Translations under genes and position numbers: made by a program | Shown here: piece by piece, positions 32,994-42,624 of the stretch | How the letters are laid out: each line of letters opens with the position of its first letter | How positions within the stretch are numbered: the first letter of the stretch is position 1 | Assembly (NCBI RefSeq): GCF_030708455.1 | Contig: NZ_JAUYWF010000011.1 | Coordinates: 1 to 64,000, forward strand | Direction: 5' to 3' | Source of the DNA: Halomonas sp. SSL-5 | GTDB lineage: Bacteria > Pseudomonadota > Gammaproteobacteria > Pseudomonadales > Halomonadaceae | DNA: 64,000 nt | The notes under the pieces: generated by a model | The model's input: only the letters and a program-made list of their open reading frames with translations | What the model was told of the DNA's origin: nothing | The model's database searches: none

Positions 32994-34958
32994 ATGCCGC
33001 ACCCTCTGCTCTCCCGCCAGCCCTTCACCGCGAAGGGCAAGGTGGTCTCCGCCCGCGAGGCCGTGAACCTGATCCGTGACGGCGATGCCCTGGCGACCGG
33101 CGGCTTCGTCGGCATCGGCTTCGCCGAGGGGCTCGCCGTGGCCCTCGAGGAGCGCTTCCTGGAGACCGGCGAGCCCCGCGACCTGACCCTGATGTATGCC
33201 GCCGGCCAGGGCGACGGCAAGGAACGCGGGCTCAACCATCTGGGCCACGAGGGGCTGGTGGCGAAGGTGATCGGGGGCCACTGGGGGCTGGTGCCCGCAC
33301 TGCAGAAGCTCGCCATCGAGGGGCGCATCCAGGCCTGGAACCTGCCCCAGGGGGTGATCTCGCACCTCTTCCGCGACATCGCCGCCGGCAAGCCGGGCAC
33401 CCTCACCCGCGTCGGCCTGGGCACCTTCGTCGACCCGCGCCTGGGTGGCGGCCGGATCAACGACGTCACCCACGAGGAGCGCGTCTCGCTGCTGCCCATC
33501 GACGGCCAGGAGTACCTCTTCTATCGGGCCCTGCCGCTGCAGGTGGCGCTGCTGCGCGGCACCACCGCCGACACCCTGGGCAACGTCAGCATGGAACGCG
33601 AGGCCCTGACCCTGGAGGCGCTGGCCATCGCCACGGCGGTGCGCAACTCCGGGGGCGTGGTGATCGTGCAGGTGGAGCGCCTCGCCGAGCACGGCACCCT
33701 GCACCCCAAGGACGTCAAGATCCCCGGCATCCTGGTCGACTGCGTGGTGGTCTGCGAGGATCCCGCGCACCACTGGCAGACCTTCCGCACCGCCTACAAC
33801 CCGGCCTTCTCCGGTGAGATCCGCGCGCCCATGGCGAGCCCCGAGCCGCTGCCGCTCTCGGCCCGCAAGATCATCGCCCGGCGCGCGGCCTTCGAGCTCA
33901 GGCCCAACAGCGTGGTCAACCTGGGGATCGGCATGCCCGAGGGCGTGGGCGCGGTGGCAAGCGAGGAGCGCCTGCTCGAGCACCTGACCCTGACCGCCGA
34001 GCCCGGGGTGATCGGCGGGCTGCCGGCCGGCGGGCTCGACTTCGGCGCGGCGCTGAACACCCAGGCGATCATCGACCAGCCGGCGCAGTTCGACTTCTAC
34101 GACGGCGGCGGCCTCGACATCGCCTTCCTGGGCATGGCCCAGGTGGATGGCGCGGGCCACGTCAACGTCTCGCGCTTCGGCCCCCGGCTGGCCGGCGCCG
34201 GCGGCTTCATCAACATCAGCCAGAACGCCCGCAAGGTGGTGTTCATGGGCACCTTCGTGGCCACCAAGGAGACGCTTGCCATCGTCGACGGACGGCTCGA
34301 GTCGCCCCCGGTCGGCCAGGGCAAGTTCGTCGCCGAGGTGGAACACCGCACCTTCAGCGGGACCCTGGCCGCCGCGGACGGCAAGCCGGTCTGCTATGTC
34401 ACCGAACGGGCGGTGTTCGAGCTCACCCCGCAGGGCCTCGTCCTCACCGAGATCGCCCCGGGGGTCGACCTGGAGCGCGACGTCCTGGCGCTGATGGCCT
34501 TCACCCCGCGGATGCCCGCGCCACCCCGGCTGATGGACGCGCGGATCTTCCGCGAGGCGCCCATGGGGCTCGCCGAGGAGCTGCTCGACCGGCCCCTGGC
34601 GCAGCGCTTCAGCCTCGACGAGGAGGCAGGCATCCTCTTCATCAACTTCGAGCACCTGCGCGTCGCCTCCCCGGAGGACATCGACGCCATCGAACAGGAG
34701 GTCGAGCATCGCCTCGTCCCGCTGGGCCGCCGGGTCCAGGCCATCGTCAACTACGACCACTGCCGCATCGACGACGCCCTGCTCGCCCCCTACACCGAGA
34801 TGGTGCGCGGCCTCGAGCAGCGCTTCTACACCCGGGTGACCCGCTACACCACCAGTGGCTTCATGCGCCGCAAGCTCGGCCACGCCCTGGAGGCGCGCGC
34901 CGTCCCGCCGCACATCTACGAGAGCGCCGAGGAGGCCCGCCAGCACCTGAAGGGGTGA
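32994..34958 (+). CDS. Fused acyl-CoA:acetate/3-ketoacid CoA-transferase (YdiF-like) with C-terminal extension
   Basis: Moves CoA between acyl-CoA and a carboxylic acid. The 654-residue protein contains both family I CoA-transferase halves. The alpha part has [20 protein letters not shown] and [16 protein letters not shown]. The beta part has [16 protein letters not shown], the catalytic glutamate stretch [19 protein letters not shown] and [20 protein letters not shown]. The core aligns end to end with E. coli YdiF (about 530 residues). A further 120 residues follow ([19 protein letters not shown] region), with no motif I can name. I start at the ATG at 32994 (weak AGGACG); earlier in-frame ATGs fall in the LexA site. 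Monocistronic, ending at a strong hairpin. Confidence 0.88.
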   Translation: MPHPLLSRQPFTAKGKVVSAREAVNLIRDGDALATGGFVGIGFAEGLAVALEERFLETGEPRDLTLMYAAGQGDGKERGLNHLGHEGLVAKVIGGHWGLVPALQKLAIEGRIQAWNLPQGVISHLFRDIAAGKPGTLTRVGLGTFVDPRLGGGRINDVTHEERVSLLPIDGQEYLFYRALPLQVALLRGTTADTLGNVSMEREALTLEALAIATAVRNSGGVVIVQVERLAEHGTLHPKDVKIPGILVDCVVVCEDPAHHWQTFRTAYNPAFSGEIRAPMASPEPLPLSARKIIARRAAFELRPNSVVNLGIGMPEGVGAVASEERLLEHLTLTAEPGVIGGLPAGGLDFGAALNTQAIIDQPAQFDFYDGGGLDIAFLGMAQVDGAGHVNVSRFGPRLAGAGGFINISQNARKVVFMGTFVATKETLAIVDGRLESPPVGQGKFVAEVEHRTFSGTLAAADGKPVCYVTERAVFELTPQGLVLTEIAPGVDLERDVLALMAFTPRMPAPPRLMDARIFREAPMGLAEELLDRPLAQRFSLDEEAGILFINFEHLRVASPEDIDAIEQEVEHRLVPLGRRVQAIVNYDHCRIDDALLAPYTEMVRGLEQRFYTRVTRYTTSGFMRRKLGHALEARAVPPHIYESAEEARQHLKG

Positions 34959-34979
34959 CGGGCCCGAGCCAGAACGAAG

Positions 34980-35003
34980 GAGGCGGCCCCGTGGGGCCGC
35001 CTC
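34980..35003 (+). terminator. Terminator after the CoA-transferase
   Basis: An 11-bp GC-rich stem (GAGGCGGCCCC with GGGGCCGCCTC) and minimal loop, 21 nt beyond the stop. No T-run follows. Confidence 0.65.
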
Positions 35004-35049
35004 GCGCGTGGTCAGGAAGGGGACGCTGGCGTCAGAAGCGCACGTCGAC

Positions 35050-35532
35050 TCAGCCGCGTCCCCCACCGCCGCCCTGGTTCATCATCCGGCCACCGCCGCC
35101 CTGGCCACCACCCTGGCCGCGCCGCTGATGCAGGATCTGCTGACGCATCTGCCGGCGGTGTTCCTGGCGTAAGCGCTGGCGCTCGGCATCGGAGCCAGCA
35201 CCCTGCATGCGCTGGTGGTAATCGCGGCGCTGCTGCTGGTTCATCATCGGGAAACCGTAGATGCCGTCGGGGTCGAAGCCGCGCTCTCCGGCGCGCTGGC
35301 GCATGAAGCGCTGGTGCTCGGCCTGGATGCGCTGACGCTCCTCCAGGGTGCGGGCCTCGCGCATCTGCTGCTGGAACTGGTCGCGCTCCTGCTGGCTGAG
35401 GATCGGGCCGCCATAGAGTCGCTCCTCGTCGGCGACGTTCTGGGCCTGGGCGAGGCCGATCGACAGGCCCAGAAGGGCAACGGGCAGCAGGCGCAGATAG
35501 CGCCGGATAAGGCGTGGGGTAGCCATGGTCAT
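35050..35532 (-). CDS. Exported Gln/Arg-rich protein with internal duplication and glycine-rich tail
   Basis: A 160-residue secreted or periplasmic protein of unknown function. A basic N-terminus (TPRLIRRYLRLL) and hydrophobic core (PVALLGLSIGLAQAQ) form a signal peptide, probably cut after AQA. Two helical modules of about 45 residues follow that align with each other (SQQERDQFQQQMREA...ERQRIQAEHQRFMRQR and NQQQRRDYHQRMQGA...ERQRLRQEHRRQMRQQ). A tail of Gly, Gln and Arg closes the protein. The first module's LSQQERDQF recalls the LTxxQ repeats of Spy/CpxP, but the similarity is weak. The ATG at 35532 has GAGAGG 5 nt upstream. It stands alone between two convergently or similarly oriented large genes. 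Confidence 0.7.
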   Translation of the reverse strand: MTMATPRLIRRYLRLLPVALLGLSIGLAQAQNVADEERLYGGPILSQQERDQFQQQMREARTLEERQRIQAEHQRFMRQRAGERGFDPDGIYGFPMMNQQQRRDYHQRMQGAGSDAERQRLRQEHRRQMRQQILHQRRGQGGGQGGGGRMMNQGGGGGRG

Positions 35533-35650
35533 CGTGTCCTCTCTCGCATCCGCCAAGGGTGAGTGCCTCTCTTGCTATAGGACGGAAGCGCCGACCTGGC
35601 CAGCGCAACGCCCCCCCGCTGCGGACAGATTCGAACCACGTTGACTCATA

Positions 35651-38600
35651 TCAAGCGATACGCGACAGAGGAATCTGCTCAAGCGGCAGCGGGCGGCTGA
35701 ACAGGTAACCCTGGAAGGCCTGGCAGCCATGGGCGATCAGCCAGTCGCGCTGCCCCTCGGTCTCGACCCCCTCGGCGATCACCTCCAGTTCCAGGCTACG
35801 TGCCAGGGCGATGATGCTGGCCACGATGGCCGCCGAGGTCTCGTCGCCGAGCAGGTCGCGCACGAAGCTCTGGTCGATCTTGAGCTGGTCCAGGGGCAGG
35901 CGCTTGAGGTAGGCCAGCGACGAGTAGCCGGTGCCGAAGTCGTCCAGGGAGAAGCGCACGCCGCGCTCGCGCAGGCGCAGCATCTTGGCCCGCGCCTGGT
36001 CGCGCTCCTCCAGGAACAGGCTCTCGGTGACCTCCAGCTTGAGGCGCTCGGCCGGCGCCCGGGTGGCGTCGAGGATGGCCACCACCCGCTCGACGAAATC
36101 GGCCTCGCGGAACTGGCGCGGGCTCACGTTCACCGCCAGCGTCAGGTGGCGCCTGGCGGGGTCGGCGGCCCAGGCGGCCAACTGCCGGCAAGCGCTCTCC
36201 AGCACCCAGGCGCCGATGGCCACGATCAGGCGGTTCTCCTCGGCCAGGGGGATGAACTCCCCGGGCGAGACGATTCCCCGCCGGGGGTGCTGCCAGCGCA
36301 GCAGGGCCTCGACGCCGAGGATCTCGCCCGAGGCCGTGACCTGGGGCTGGTAGTGGAGGTGGAACTCCTCCCGCGGCAGCGCCTGACGCAGGTCCGCCTC
36401 CAGGCGAGCCCGTGCCTGCAGGCGGACCTGCATCTCGGGGTCGAAGAAGCTCAGCGTGTTGCGCCCCGCCCCCTTGGCCTGGAACAGCGCCATGTCGGCC
36501 TGCTGGAGTACCTCGTCGAGGCTGGTCTCGTGGTCGCGGCACAGGGTGATGCCCAGGCTGCCGGTCACCGTCAGGCGTTCACCGCCCAGCAACACGGGGG
36601 CCTGCAGGGCCGACAGCAGCTTGTGCGCCACCCGCTCGGCGATCACCGCCACCGCCTCGGGACGCTCGCCAAGATCATGGAGCAGCAGCGCGAACTCGTC
36701 GCCACCCAGGCGGGCCAGGGTATCGGTGTCGCGGACCACCGCACCCAGCCGCCTGGCCACCGAACGCAGCAGCTGGTCCCCGCTGTGGTGGCCCAGGGTG
36801 TCGTTGACCTGCTTGAAGTTGTCGAGATCCAGGAACATCAGCGCACCGAAGCGACCGTTGCGGTAGCTGTCACGCAGCACCCCCTCCAGGCGGTCCATGA
36901 GCAGGCGACGGTTGGGCAGCCCGGTCAGGGAGTCGAAGAACGCCAGCTGGTGGATCTCCTGCTCGGCCGCCTTGCGCTCGGTGAGGTCGCTGAAGGTGGC
37001 CACGTAGTGGGTCAGCTCGACCTCGGCATTGCGCACCGCGCTGATGGTCAGCCACTCGGGGAACACCTCGCCGTTGCGCCGACGGTTCCAGATCTCGCCC
37101 TGCCAGCTGCCGTGGCGCGCAACGCTGTCCCACAGCCCCGCATAGAAGGCGTCATCATGCAGCCCGGAGCTGAGCAGCCGCGGATTCCTGCCCAGCACCT
37201 CCTCCTCGGCGTAGCCGGTGATGCGAGTGAAGGTGTCGTTGACGCGCAGGATGGCGCCCTCGGCATCGGTGATCAGCATCCCCAGGTGGGTCTCGAAGGC
37301 GGTGGCGGCGATCCGTAGCTGCGCCTCGGTGGCACGCTCCTCGGTGACATCGCGCACCACCGCCAGGGCGCCGCCGGTGTCCGGTCCGCCGGTGCCCAGG
37401 GTGCTCAGCACCGAACGAAAGTGCCGCCCTTCGCCGTGGATCTCCAACCGGTAGTCGACCTCCACCGGCCCGCCACCCTCGCGCAGCTCCGCGAAGGCCG
37501 CGGTGAGCTGGTCGGCGAGCGTTCCCGGCAGCGCCTCGCGATAGTGGCGCCCGATGAGCTCGCGCGAGTCGAGCAGCAGCTCGCCGGGGTCGGGCGCATG
37601 CACGAAGACGAAGCGACCCGTGCCGTCGAACACGAAGATCATGTCCTGGATCGAGCCCACCAGCGCCTGCAGCCGCGCCTCGCGGGACTGGCTCTCGTGG
37701 CGCGCCTGCTCCCGCTCGGCGACGCGCTGGCGTACCTCGGCCTCCAGCCGCAGCCGGTTGAGGTAGTGACGCAGCACCAGGCCACCCAGGCCGATCACCG
37801 TGGCGGCGATCACCAGGCGCAGCCATAGCCGGTGCATCCAGCCCGTGAGCACCGTCGACACCTCCTCGCCGATCACCGCCACGAAGGGCAGCTCGCCGAC
37901 GCGACGCATGGTGTAATAGCGCTCCTCGCCGTCCAGGGGCGAGGCGGTACGAAAGCTGTCCCGCTGCAGCCCGCTATCGATGAAGGCGCGGGTCAGGGGC
38001 TCCGAGATCTGCTCGCCCAGCACCTCGAGGGGATCCTCGCCACCGAAGACGGGACGCCGGGCGATCAGCTGCATCTGGGTGTCGATGATGGCGGTGCTCT
38101 GCCCCGCCGCCATGCCCAGGCGATCCAGGGCGCGGGAGAAGGCGGAGAGCTCGAGCTCGGCGCTGACGATGCCCCCACCGGCCAGGCGCTGGGCGTGCAC
38201 CACCCGAAACTCCTCGACGAAGTGGGACCAGAACAGCGGCGTGACCAGCCGTTCACCCACAGGCGCCTGCAGCAGGTCGCGGTGGTAGGGCAGCCCGCCC
38301 AGGGCATAGCCCGGCGGGTAGGTGTCGCTGGAGGAGACCAGGACTCGCCCCTGGCTATCCAGCACGCTGATCTTGTCGAGGAAGGGGAATTCGTCGCCCA
38401 GGGCGGTCAGCCAGCCCCCCAGCTCGGCGGGGGCCTCGTCCTCGATCCGTGCCGCCACGCTGGCCAGCAGTACCTCGCTGGCGGAGAAGGTGCTGGTCAC
38501 CCACTCCGCCACCAGGTCGGCCCGGGCCGCGGTGCGCTCCTCGGCGGCCCGGGTATCACGACGATACTGTTCGAGCATCAGGGTACCGATCACCACCAGC

Positions 38601-38701
38601 ATCAACAGCACGCTACCCACATAGACGGCGATGGCACGGCGCCTGTCGCGGTGAATATCGAGCTCAGCATCGGGTAGCACAAGGTCCGGAGAGTGCGGCA
38701 T
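35651..38701 (-). CDS. dCache-like sensor-PAS-PAS-GGDEF-EAL c-di-GMP signalling protein
   Basis: A 1016-residue membrane sensor. Membrane spans at about 22-42 (AVYVGSVLLMLVVIGTLML) and about 295-315 flank a large periplasmic domain of dCache type. Two PAS domains follow (from about 345, and from about 470 with ILRVNDTFTRITGYAEEEVL), then GGDEF with intact RLGGDEF near 665 and I-site RDTD five residues before it. The EAL domain has VEALLRW near 795, VNVSPRQF, LEVTES, DDFGTGYSS, LKIDQSF and AEGVET. All catalytic residues of both domains look present, so it could be bifunctional. I start at the ATG at 38701 (AGGGA upstream) because longer starts add an unrelated leader. Divergent from the MgtC-like gene. 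Confidence 0.9.
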   Translation of the reverse strand: MPHSPDLVLPDAELDIHRDRRRAIAVYVGSVLLMLVVIGTLMLEQYRRDTRAAEERTAARADLVAEWVTSTFSASEVLLASVAARIEDEAPAELGGWLTALGDEFPFLDKISVLDSQGRVLVSSSDTYPPGYALGGLPYHRDLLQAPVGERLVTPLFWSHFVEEFRVVHAQRLAGGGIVSAELELSAFSRALDRLGMAAGQSTAIIDTQMQLIARRPVFGGEDPLEVLGEQISEPLTRAFIDSGLQRDSFRTASPLDGEERYYTMRRVGELPFVAVIGEEVSTVLTGWMHRLWLRLVIAATVIGLGGLVLRHYLNRLRLEAEVRQRVAEREQARHESQSREARLQALVGSIQDMIFVFDGTGRFVFVHAPDPGELLLDSRELIGRHYREALPGTLADQLTAAFAELREGGGPVEVDYRLEIHGEGRHFRSVLSTLGTGGPDTGGALAVVRDVTEERATEAQLRIAATAFETHLGMLITDAEGAILRVNDTFTRITGYAEEEVLGRNPRLLSSGLHDDAFYAGLWDSVARHGSWQGEIWNRRRNGEVFPEWLTISAVRNAEVELTHYVATFSDLTERKAAEQEIHQLAFFDSLTGLPNRRLLMDRLEGVLRDSYRNGRFGALMFLDLDNFKQVNDTLGHHSGDQLLRSVARRLGAVVRDTDTLARLGGDEFALLLHDLGERPEAVAVIAERVAHKLLSALQAPVLLGGERLTVTGSLGITLCRDHETSLDEVLQQADMALFQAKGAGRNTLSFFDPEMQVRLQARARLEADLRQALPREEFHLHYQPQVTASGEILGVEALLRWQHPRRGIVSPGEFIPLAEENRLIVAIGAWVLESACRQLAAWAADPARRHLTLAVNVSPRQFREADFVERVVAILDATRAPAERLKLEVTESLFLEERDQARAKMLRLRERGVRFSLDDFGTGYSSLAYLKRLPLDQLKIDQSFVRDLLGDETSAAIVASIIALARSLELEVIAEGVETEGQRDWLIAHGCQAFQGYLFSRPLPLEQIPLSRIA

Positions 38702-38821
38702 GCTGGTGGCGATCCCTGCTGGGTGGGTGAGTCCTGCCCTTGGTGTAGATAGTGTAAACACTTATGCAGTGTTGTGCCGGTGGAAGCACCGTTACCCATC
38801 GCCCGTCGGAGCATCCCGCCC

Positions 38822-40102
38822 ATGGAAGAGGTCACCCGCCATTTCCTCGACGCCAACCAGCCGCTGATCCGCCTGGCGGTGGCCCTGCTGCTGGGCGCGC
38901 TGATCGGCATCGAGCGCGGCTGGGTGGCCCGTGAGCAGAAGTCCGGCGAGCGCATCGCCGGCATCCGCACCCACGCCCTGGTGGGGCTGCTCGGTGGCAT
39001 CGCCGCCCTGCTCTCCACCACGCTGAGCGCCTGGGCCTTCCCGCTGGTGTTCCTGTCGGTGGCCGGCATCGCCCTGGTGGCCTGGCGGGCACGGCTGGAC
39101 GAGGCCGAGGACTACAGCATCACCGGCCTGGTGGGACTGCTGCTGACCTTCTGCTTCGGCGCCGTGGCGGTGGAGGTGGACCCGGCACTGGCCACCGCCT
39201 GCGCCGTGGCCACCGCGGTGATCCTCGACAACAAGCGCGAGATCCACGGCCTGCTCTACAAGCTGCAGGCCCACGAGCTCGACGCCGGCCTCAAGCTGCT
39301 GGTGATCAGTGCGGTGATGCTGCCGCTGCTGCCGGACCGTGCCATGGGCCCCGGCGGCGCGCTCAACCCCTACGAGATCTGGTGGATGGTGGTGCTGATC
39401 GCCGCGGTCTCCTTCGTCGGCTACTTCGCCATTCGCGTGGGCGGCGCCGAGAAGGGCATCCTCTTCACCGGGCTGTTCGCCGGGCTCAGCTCCTCCACCG
39501 CCCTGACCCTGCACTTCGCACGCCAGTCGCGACTCGCCCCGGGGCTCTCACCGATGCTGGCCGCCGGCATCCTGATCGCCTGCGGCACCATGTTCCCGCG
39601 CATCCTGCTCTACGCCGCGGTGATCAGCCCCGGCCTGATCCCGGCCCTGCTGCTGCCGATCACCCTGATGGGCCTCACCCTCTACTTGCCGGCGCTGTAC
39701 CTGTGGCGCCACCACCGCGGCGACGGTGCGATCCACCAGCCGGTGGCAGGGCAGAATCCGCTGGAGCTGCGCACGGCGCTGTTCTTCGGTGCCCTGCTGG
39801 CGGCGATCATGCTGCTGGGTGAGTGGCTGCGCGGATGGCTGGGCGACGCCGGCATCTACCTGCTGGCCACCACCTCGGGGATCGCCGACGTCGACGCCAT
39901 CACCCTGTCGCTGACCCGCATGTCGCTGGATACCATCGCCCCGGATACCGCGGTGCTGGGGATCATCCTCGCCGCGGCCACCAACAACCTGGTCAAGGCG
40001 GGCCTGGCCGGCGCCTTCGGCACGCGCCGCACCGCCTGGCGGGTAGGCGTGCCGATGCTCGCCTCCCTGGCCATCGGCCTGGCGGCCGCCTGGCTGGCCT
40101 GA
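38822..40102 (+). CDS. MgtC/SapB N-terminal and DUF4010 membrane protein
   Basis: A 426-residue polytopic inner-membrane protein with about ten hydrophobic segments. The N-terminal 140 residues are MgtC-like: LIRLAVALLLGALIGIERGW, EQKSGERIAGIRTHALVGLL and later AVILDNKREIHG. The rest is the DUF4010 module (GLFAGLSSSTALTLHFARQS and TTSGIADVDAITLSLTRMS). MgtC relatives are implicated in Mg2+ homeostasis and control of the F-ATPase in pathogens, but the role of this long form is not established. The ATG at 38822 follows GGAG by 10 nt. It is probably a single gene, divergent from the GGDEF-EAL gene. Confidence 0.85.
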   Translation: MEEVTRHFLDANQPLIRLAVALLLGALIGIERGWVAREQKSGERIAGIRTHALVGLLGGIAALLSTTLSAWAFPLVFLSVAGIALVAWRARLDEAEDYSITGLVGLLLTFCFGAVAVEVDPALATACAVATAVILDNKREIHGLLYKLQAHELDAGLKLLVISAVMLPLLPDRAMGPGGALNPYEIWWMVVLIAAVSFVGYFAIRVGGAEKGILFTGLFAGLSSSTALTLHFARQSRLAPGLSPMLAAGILIACGTMFPRILLYAAVISPGLIPALLLPITLMGLTLYLPALYLWRHHRGDGAIHQPVAGQNPLELRTALFFGALLAAIMLLGEWLRGWLGDAGIYLLATTSGIADVDAITLSLTRMSLDTIAPDTAVLGIILAAATNNLVKAGLAGAFGTRRTAWRVGVPMLASLAIGLAAAWLA

Positions 40103-40210
40103 CAGCCACTCGCCTCCCCGCTGGGCAGGGTGGCCTCAGCGAGGGCCTCGGCCAGCCACAGGGCATCCGGGGCCTCGCCCTCCGGGGCGTCTGGGGCAGC
40201 GGGATGTCGG

Positions 40211-41218
40211 CTACCAGGTCAGGCAGATCTTGCCGAAGTGGCGGCCGGACTCCTGGTGGCGGAAGGCATCGGCGATCGACTCCAGCGGGAACTCGCGGTC
40301 GATCACCGGGCGCAGTTCGCTGGCGTCGAGGGCGCGGATCATCTCCCGCTGGTGGCGGCGGCTGCCGACGATCAGCCCCTGCAGCCTGGCCTGCTTGGCC
40401 ATCAGCTTGGCGGTAGGGATCTCCCCCTCGCGACCGGTCAGGATGCCGATCAGGGCGATATGCCCACCGATGCGCACCGCCTCGATGGACTGCGGCAGGG
40501 TGCCGGGGCCGCCCACCTCGACCACATGGTCGACGCCCGCGCCACCGGTCAGCGATTTCACCGTGCGCCCCCACTCCGGGTCCTCGCGATAGTTGATGGT
40601 GTGCTCGGCGCCCATCTCGCGCAGCCGCGCCAGTTTCTCGTCGGACGACGAGGTGGCGATCACCCGCGCGCCCATCAGGCGAGCAAACTGCAGGGCGAAG
40701 ATCGACACCCCGCCGGTGCCCAGCACCAGCACCGTATCGCCGGCCTTGAGGCCGCCGTCCACCACCAGGGCGCGCCAGGCGGTGAGCCCGGCGGTGGTCA
40801 GGGTGGCCGACTCGGCGTGGGACCAGCCCGCCGGCTGGTGGGTGAAGGCACTGGCCGGCGACACCACCCGCTCCCGGGCGTAGCCCTGCACGCCATCGCC
40901 GGGGGTGGTGGCGAAGTTGCCCAGCCGCGCCGGGCCCTCCTGCCAGGGCGGGAAGAAGGTGGAGAGCACGGCGTCGCCCGCCGCGAACTCATCGACGCCC
41001 TCGCCCACCGCCTCGACCACGCCGGCGCCGTCGGACATGGGGATGCGGCCGTCATCCACGGGGATCATCCCGGCCACCACGGCGTAGTCATGGAAATTCA
41101 GCGAGCTGGCGTGCAGGCGCACGCGGATCTCGCCGGGGCCGGGCTCGCCCGGCGCCTCATGGTCACCAAGCTGCAGGTTATCGAGCCCACCCGGGCTCTT
41201 CAGGGTCACGACCTTCAT
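40211..41218 (-). CDS. Zinc-independent MDR-family NAD(P)-dependent oxidoreductase
   Basis: A 335-residue medium-chain dehydrogenase/reductase of the quinone-oxidoreductase branch. It has the GroES-like N-terminal domain (ASSLNFHDYAVVAGMIP, SDGAGVVEAVGEGVDEFAAGD) and Rossmann domain with VLVLGTGGVSIFALQFARL and later VVEVGGPGTLPQSIEAV. The catalytic zinc ligands of classic alcohol dehydrogenases (Cys-x-His, GHE) and the four-Cys structural zinc loop are absent. It therefore likely reduces an activated double bond or carbonyl with NADPH rather than oxidising a simple alcohol. The ATG at 41218 follows GAGGAG. It is 75 nt downstream of the M24 gene on the same strand, possibly co-transcribed. 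Confidence 0.85.
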   Translation of the reverse strand: MKVVTLKSPGGLDNLQLGDHEAPGEPGPGEIRVRLHASSLNFHDYAVVAGMIPVDDGRIPMSDGAGVVEAVGEGVDEFAAGDAVLSTFFPPWQEGPARLGNFATTPGDGVQGYARERVVSPASAFTHQPAGWSHAESATLTTAGLTAWRALVVDGGLKAGDTVLVLGTGGVSIFALQFARLMGARVIATSSSDEKLARLREMGAEHTINYREDPEWGRTVKSLTGGAGVDHVVEVGGPGTLPQSIEAVRIGGHIALIGILTGREGEIPTAKLMAKQARLQGLIVGSRRHQREMIRALDASELRPVIDREFPLESIADAFRHQESGRHFGKICLTW

Positions 41219-41293
41219 GTTCGCTCCTCGTTGCTGGAATCGATGGCAAGCCTCGGCAGCCTGACACAGGGGTGCGGGCGATGCCCGCCAAGA

Positions 41294-42484
41294 TCAACCC
41301 GCGAGCTCGTGCAGCCGCCAGTCGTTATCGGTGAGCGCCTCGCCGCCCCGCGGGGTGACGCGCACGGTGTCGCTCAGGCCGATGCCCCACTGCCCCGGCA
41401 ACCGCAGGCAGAGCGGCAGGTGGAAGACCATGTCCTCGGCGAACTCGCGGGTCTGGCCCCGGGCGATGTAGCCGGTGCCCTCGACCCAGCTGGGCGGGAA
41501 CTGGGCCCCCACCGCATAGCCGAACACCCCCGAGAAGAACACGCTCTCGACATGGGGCGCCAGCACCGCCTCGGCGGCCCGGGCGGCATCATCGAAGCGG
41601 TTACCGGGGCGCATCGCGGCGGTCAGTGCCTCGAACATCTCGCGGCACACATCGCGCAGCGCCTGCATCTCCGGCGTGGCCCGGCCGGCCACGGCGGTGC
41701 GCATCATCGGCGCGGTATAACGCTGGAAGGCGGCGCCGAACTCCAGAAATACCGGGTCGCCCGCCTCGATCACGCGGCGCTTGTGGTTGACGTGGATGAT
41801 GCTGATGCGCCGGGCGCTGGTGACGATGGGTTGCAGGCTCATGAACTCGCTGCCCGCCGCCAGCAGCGCCCGGCTGCCTTCCGCGGCGACGTCGTTGTCG
41901 GTGACACCCGGCGCGATCACCGCCTCGGCGGCGGCGAGGCCGGCCGCGGTGATCCGCGCGCTCTCGCGCAGGCAGTCGAGCTCCGCCGGCGTCTTGACGA
42001 TGCGGATGGCATCGACCAACGCCCCGCCGTTATCGCGAAAGCGCTCGGCCCCCAGCCGCGCCTGCAACTCGCGAATGACACCGAAGCGCAGCCCGGCCCC
42101 GAAGAGGTCCAGGCCGATGGCGCGGTATGGCGAGAGGATCTCGGCCAGCGGCGCGATCACCTCCTCGATGCCCTCCCAGCGGTAGCCCAGGATCTCATCC
42201 ACCACGGCGGTGACCACCGCGGGGCCGGTCTCGATGGAGGGCACCTGCAACACCCGCCGCTCGACGCTGACCACCAGGGCGGTGTGCACCGACACCTCGA
42301 AGGTGTGATAGCCGGTGAGGTAGAAGATATCCGCCGGGTCGGTGAGCAGCAGGGCATCGAGGCCGGCGGCCTGCATGGCGGCGTGCACCCGAGCCAGGCG
42401 GGCGGTGAACTCCGCGCGGGGGAACGGCAGCTCGCTGCCGCCCAGGGCGCCGGCCAGAGCGTGACGATAGGCGTGATGGTCCAT
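41294..42484 (-). CDS. Creatinase/ectoine-hydrolase-like M24-family enzyme lacking metal ligands
   Basis: A 396-residue protein: an N-terminal creatinase-type domain (AAGLDALLLTDPADIFYLTG near residue 40) and a pita-bread M24 domain. The segments FLEFGAAFQRYTAPMMRT, GYAVGAQFPPSWVEG and GIGLSDTVRVT align with M24 metal-site motifs. By that alignment the five residues that would be Asp, Asp, His, Glu and Glu in methionine aminopeptidase are Glu, Ala, Tyr, His and Ser. This resembles creatinase and ectoine hydrolase (DoeA), where metal binding is lost, rather than a metallopeptidase. GGAGG precedes the ATG at 42484. No doeB-like gene is adjacent, so the substrate is open. The MDR oxidoreductase follows on the same strand. 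Confidence 0.82.
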   Translation of the reverse strand: MDHHAYRHALAGALGGSELPFPRAEFTARLARVHAAMQAAGLDALLLTDPADIFYLTGYHTFEVSVHTALVVSVERRVLQVPSIETGPAVVTAVVDEILGYRWEGIEEVIAPLAEILSPYRAIGLDLFGAGLRFGVIRELQARLGAERFRDNGGALVDAIRIVKTPAELDCLRESARITAAGLAAAEAVIAPGVTDNDVAAEGSRALLAAGSEFMSLQPIVTSARRISIIHVNHKRRVIEAGDPVFLEFGAAFQRYTAPMMRTAVAGRATPEMQALRDVCREMFEALTAAMRPGNRFDDAARAAEAVLAPHVESVFFSGVFGYAVGAQFPPSWVEGTGYIARGQTREFAEDMVFHLPLCLRLPGQWGIGLSDTVRVTPRGGEALTDNDWRLHELAG

Positions 42485-42624
42485 GGGGCCTCCGGAGCCG
42501 GATGGTGACTCCCGGAGTGTAGTCATGACGGGGGTCATGCAGGACGGAAAATAGCCCTGTTCCCGCCCCCTTGGGTTTCGTAGAATCCAGCCACATCACA
42601 TGTTGAACGCAACGGGACAACGAT

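Noticed and set aside
40211-41218. Classical zinc alcohol dehydrogenase
   Set aside because: Neither the catalytic Cys/GHE zinc ligands nor the structural four-Cys loop is present.
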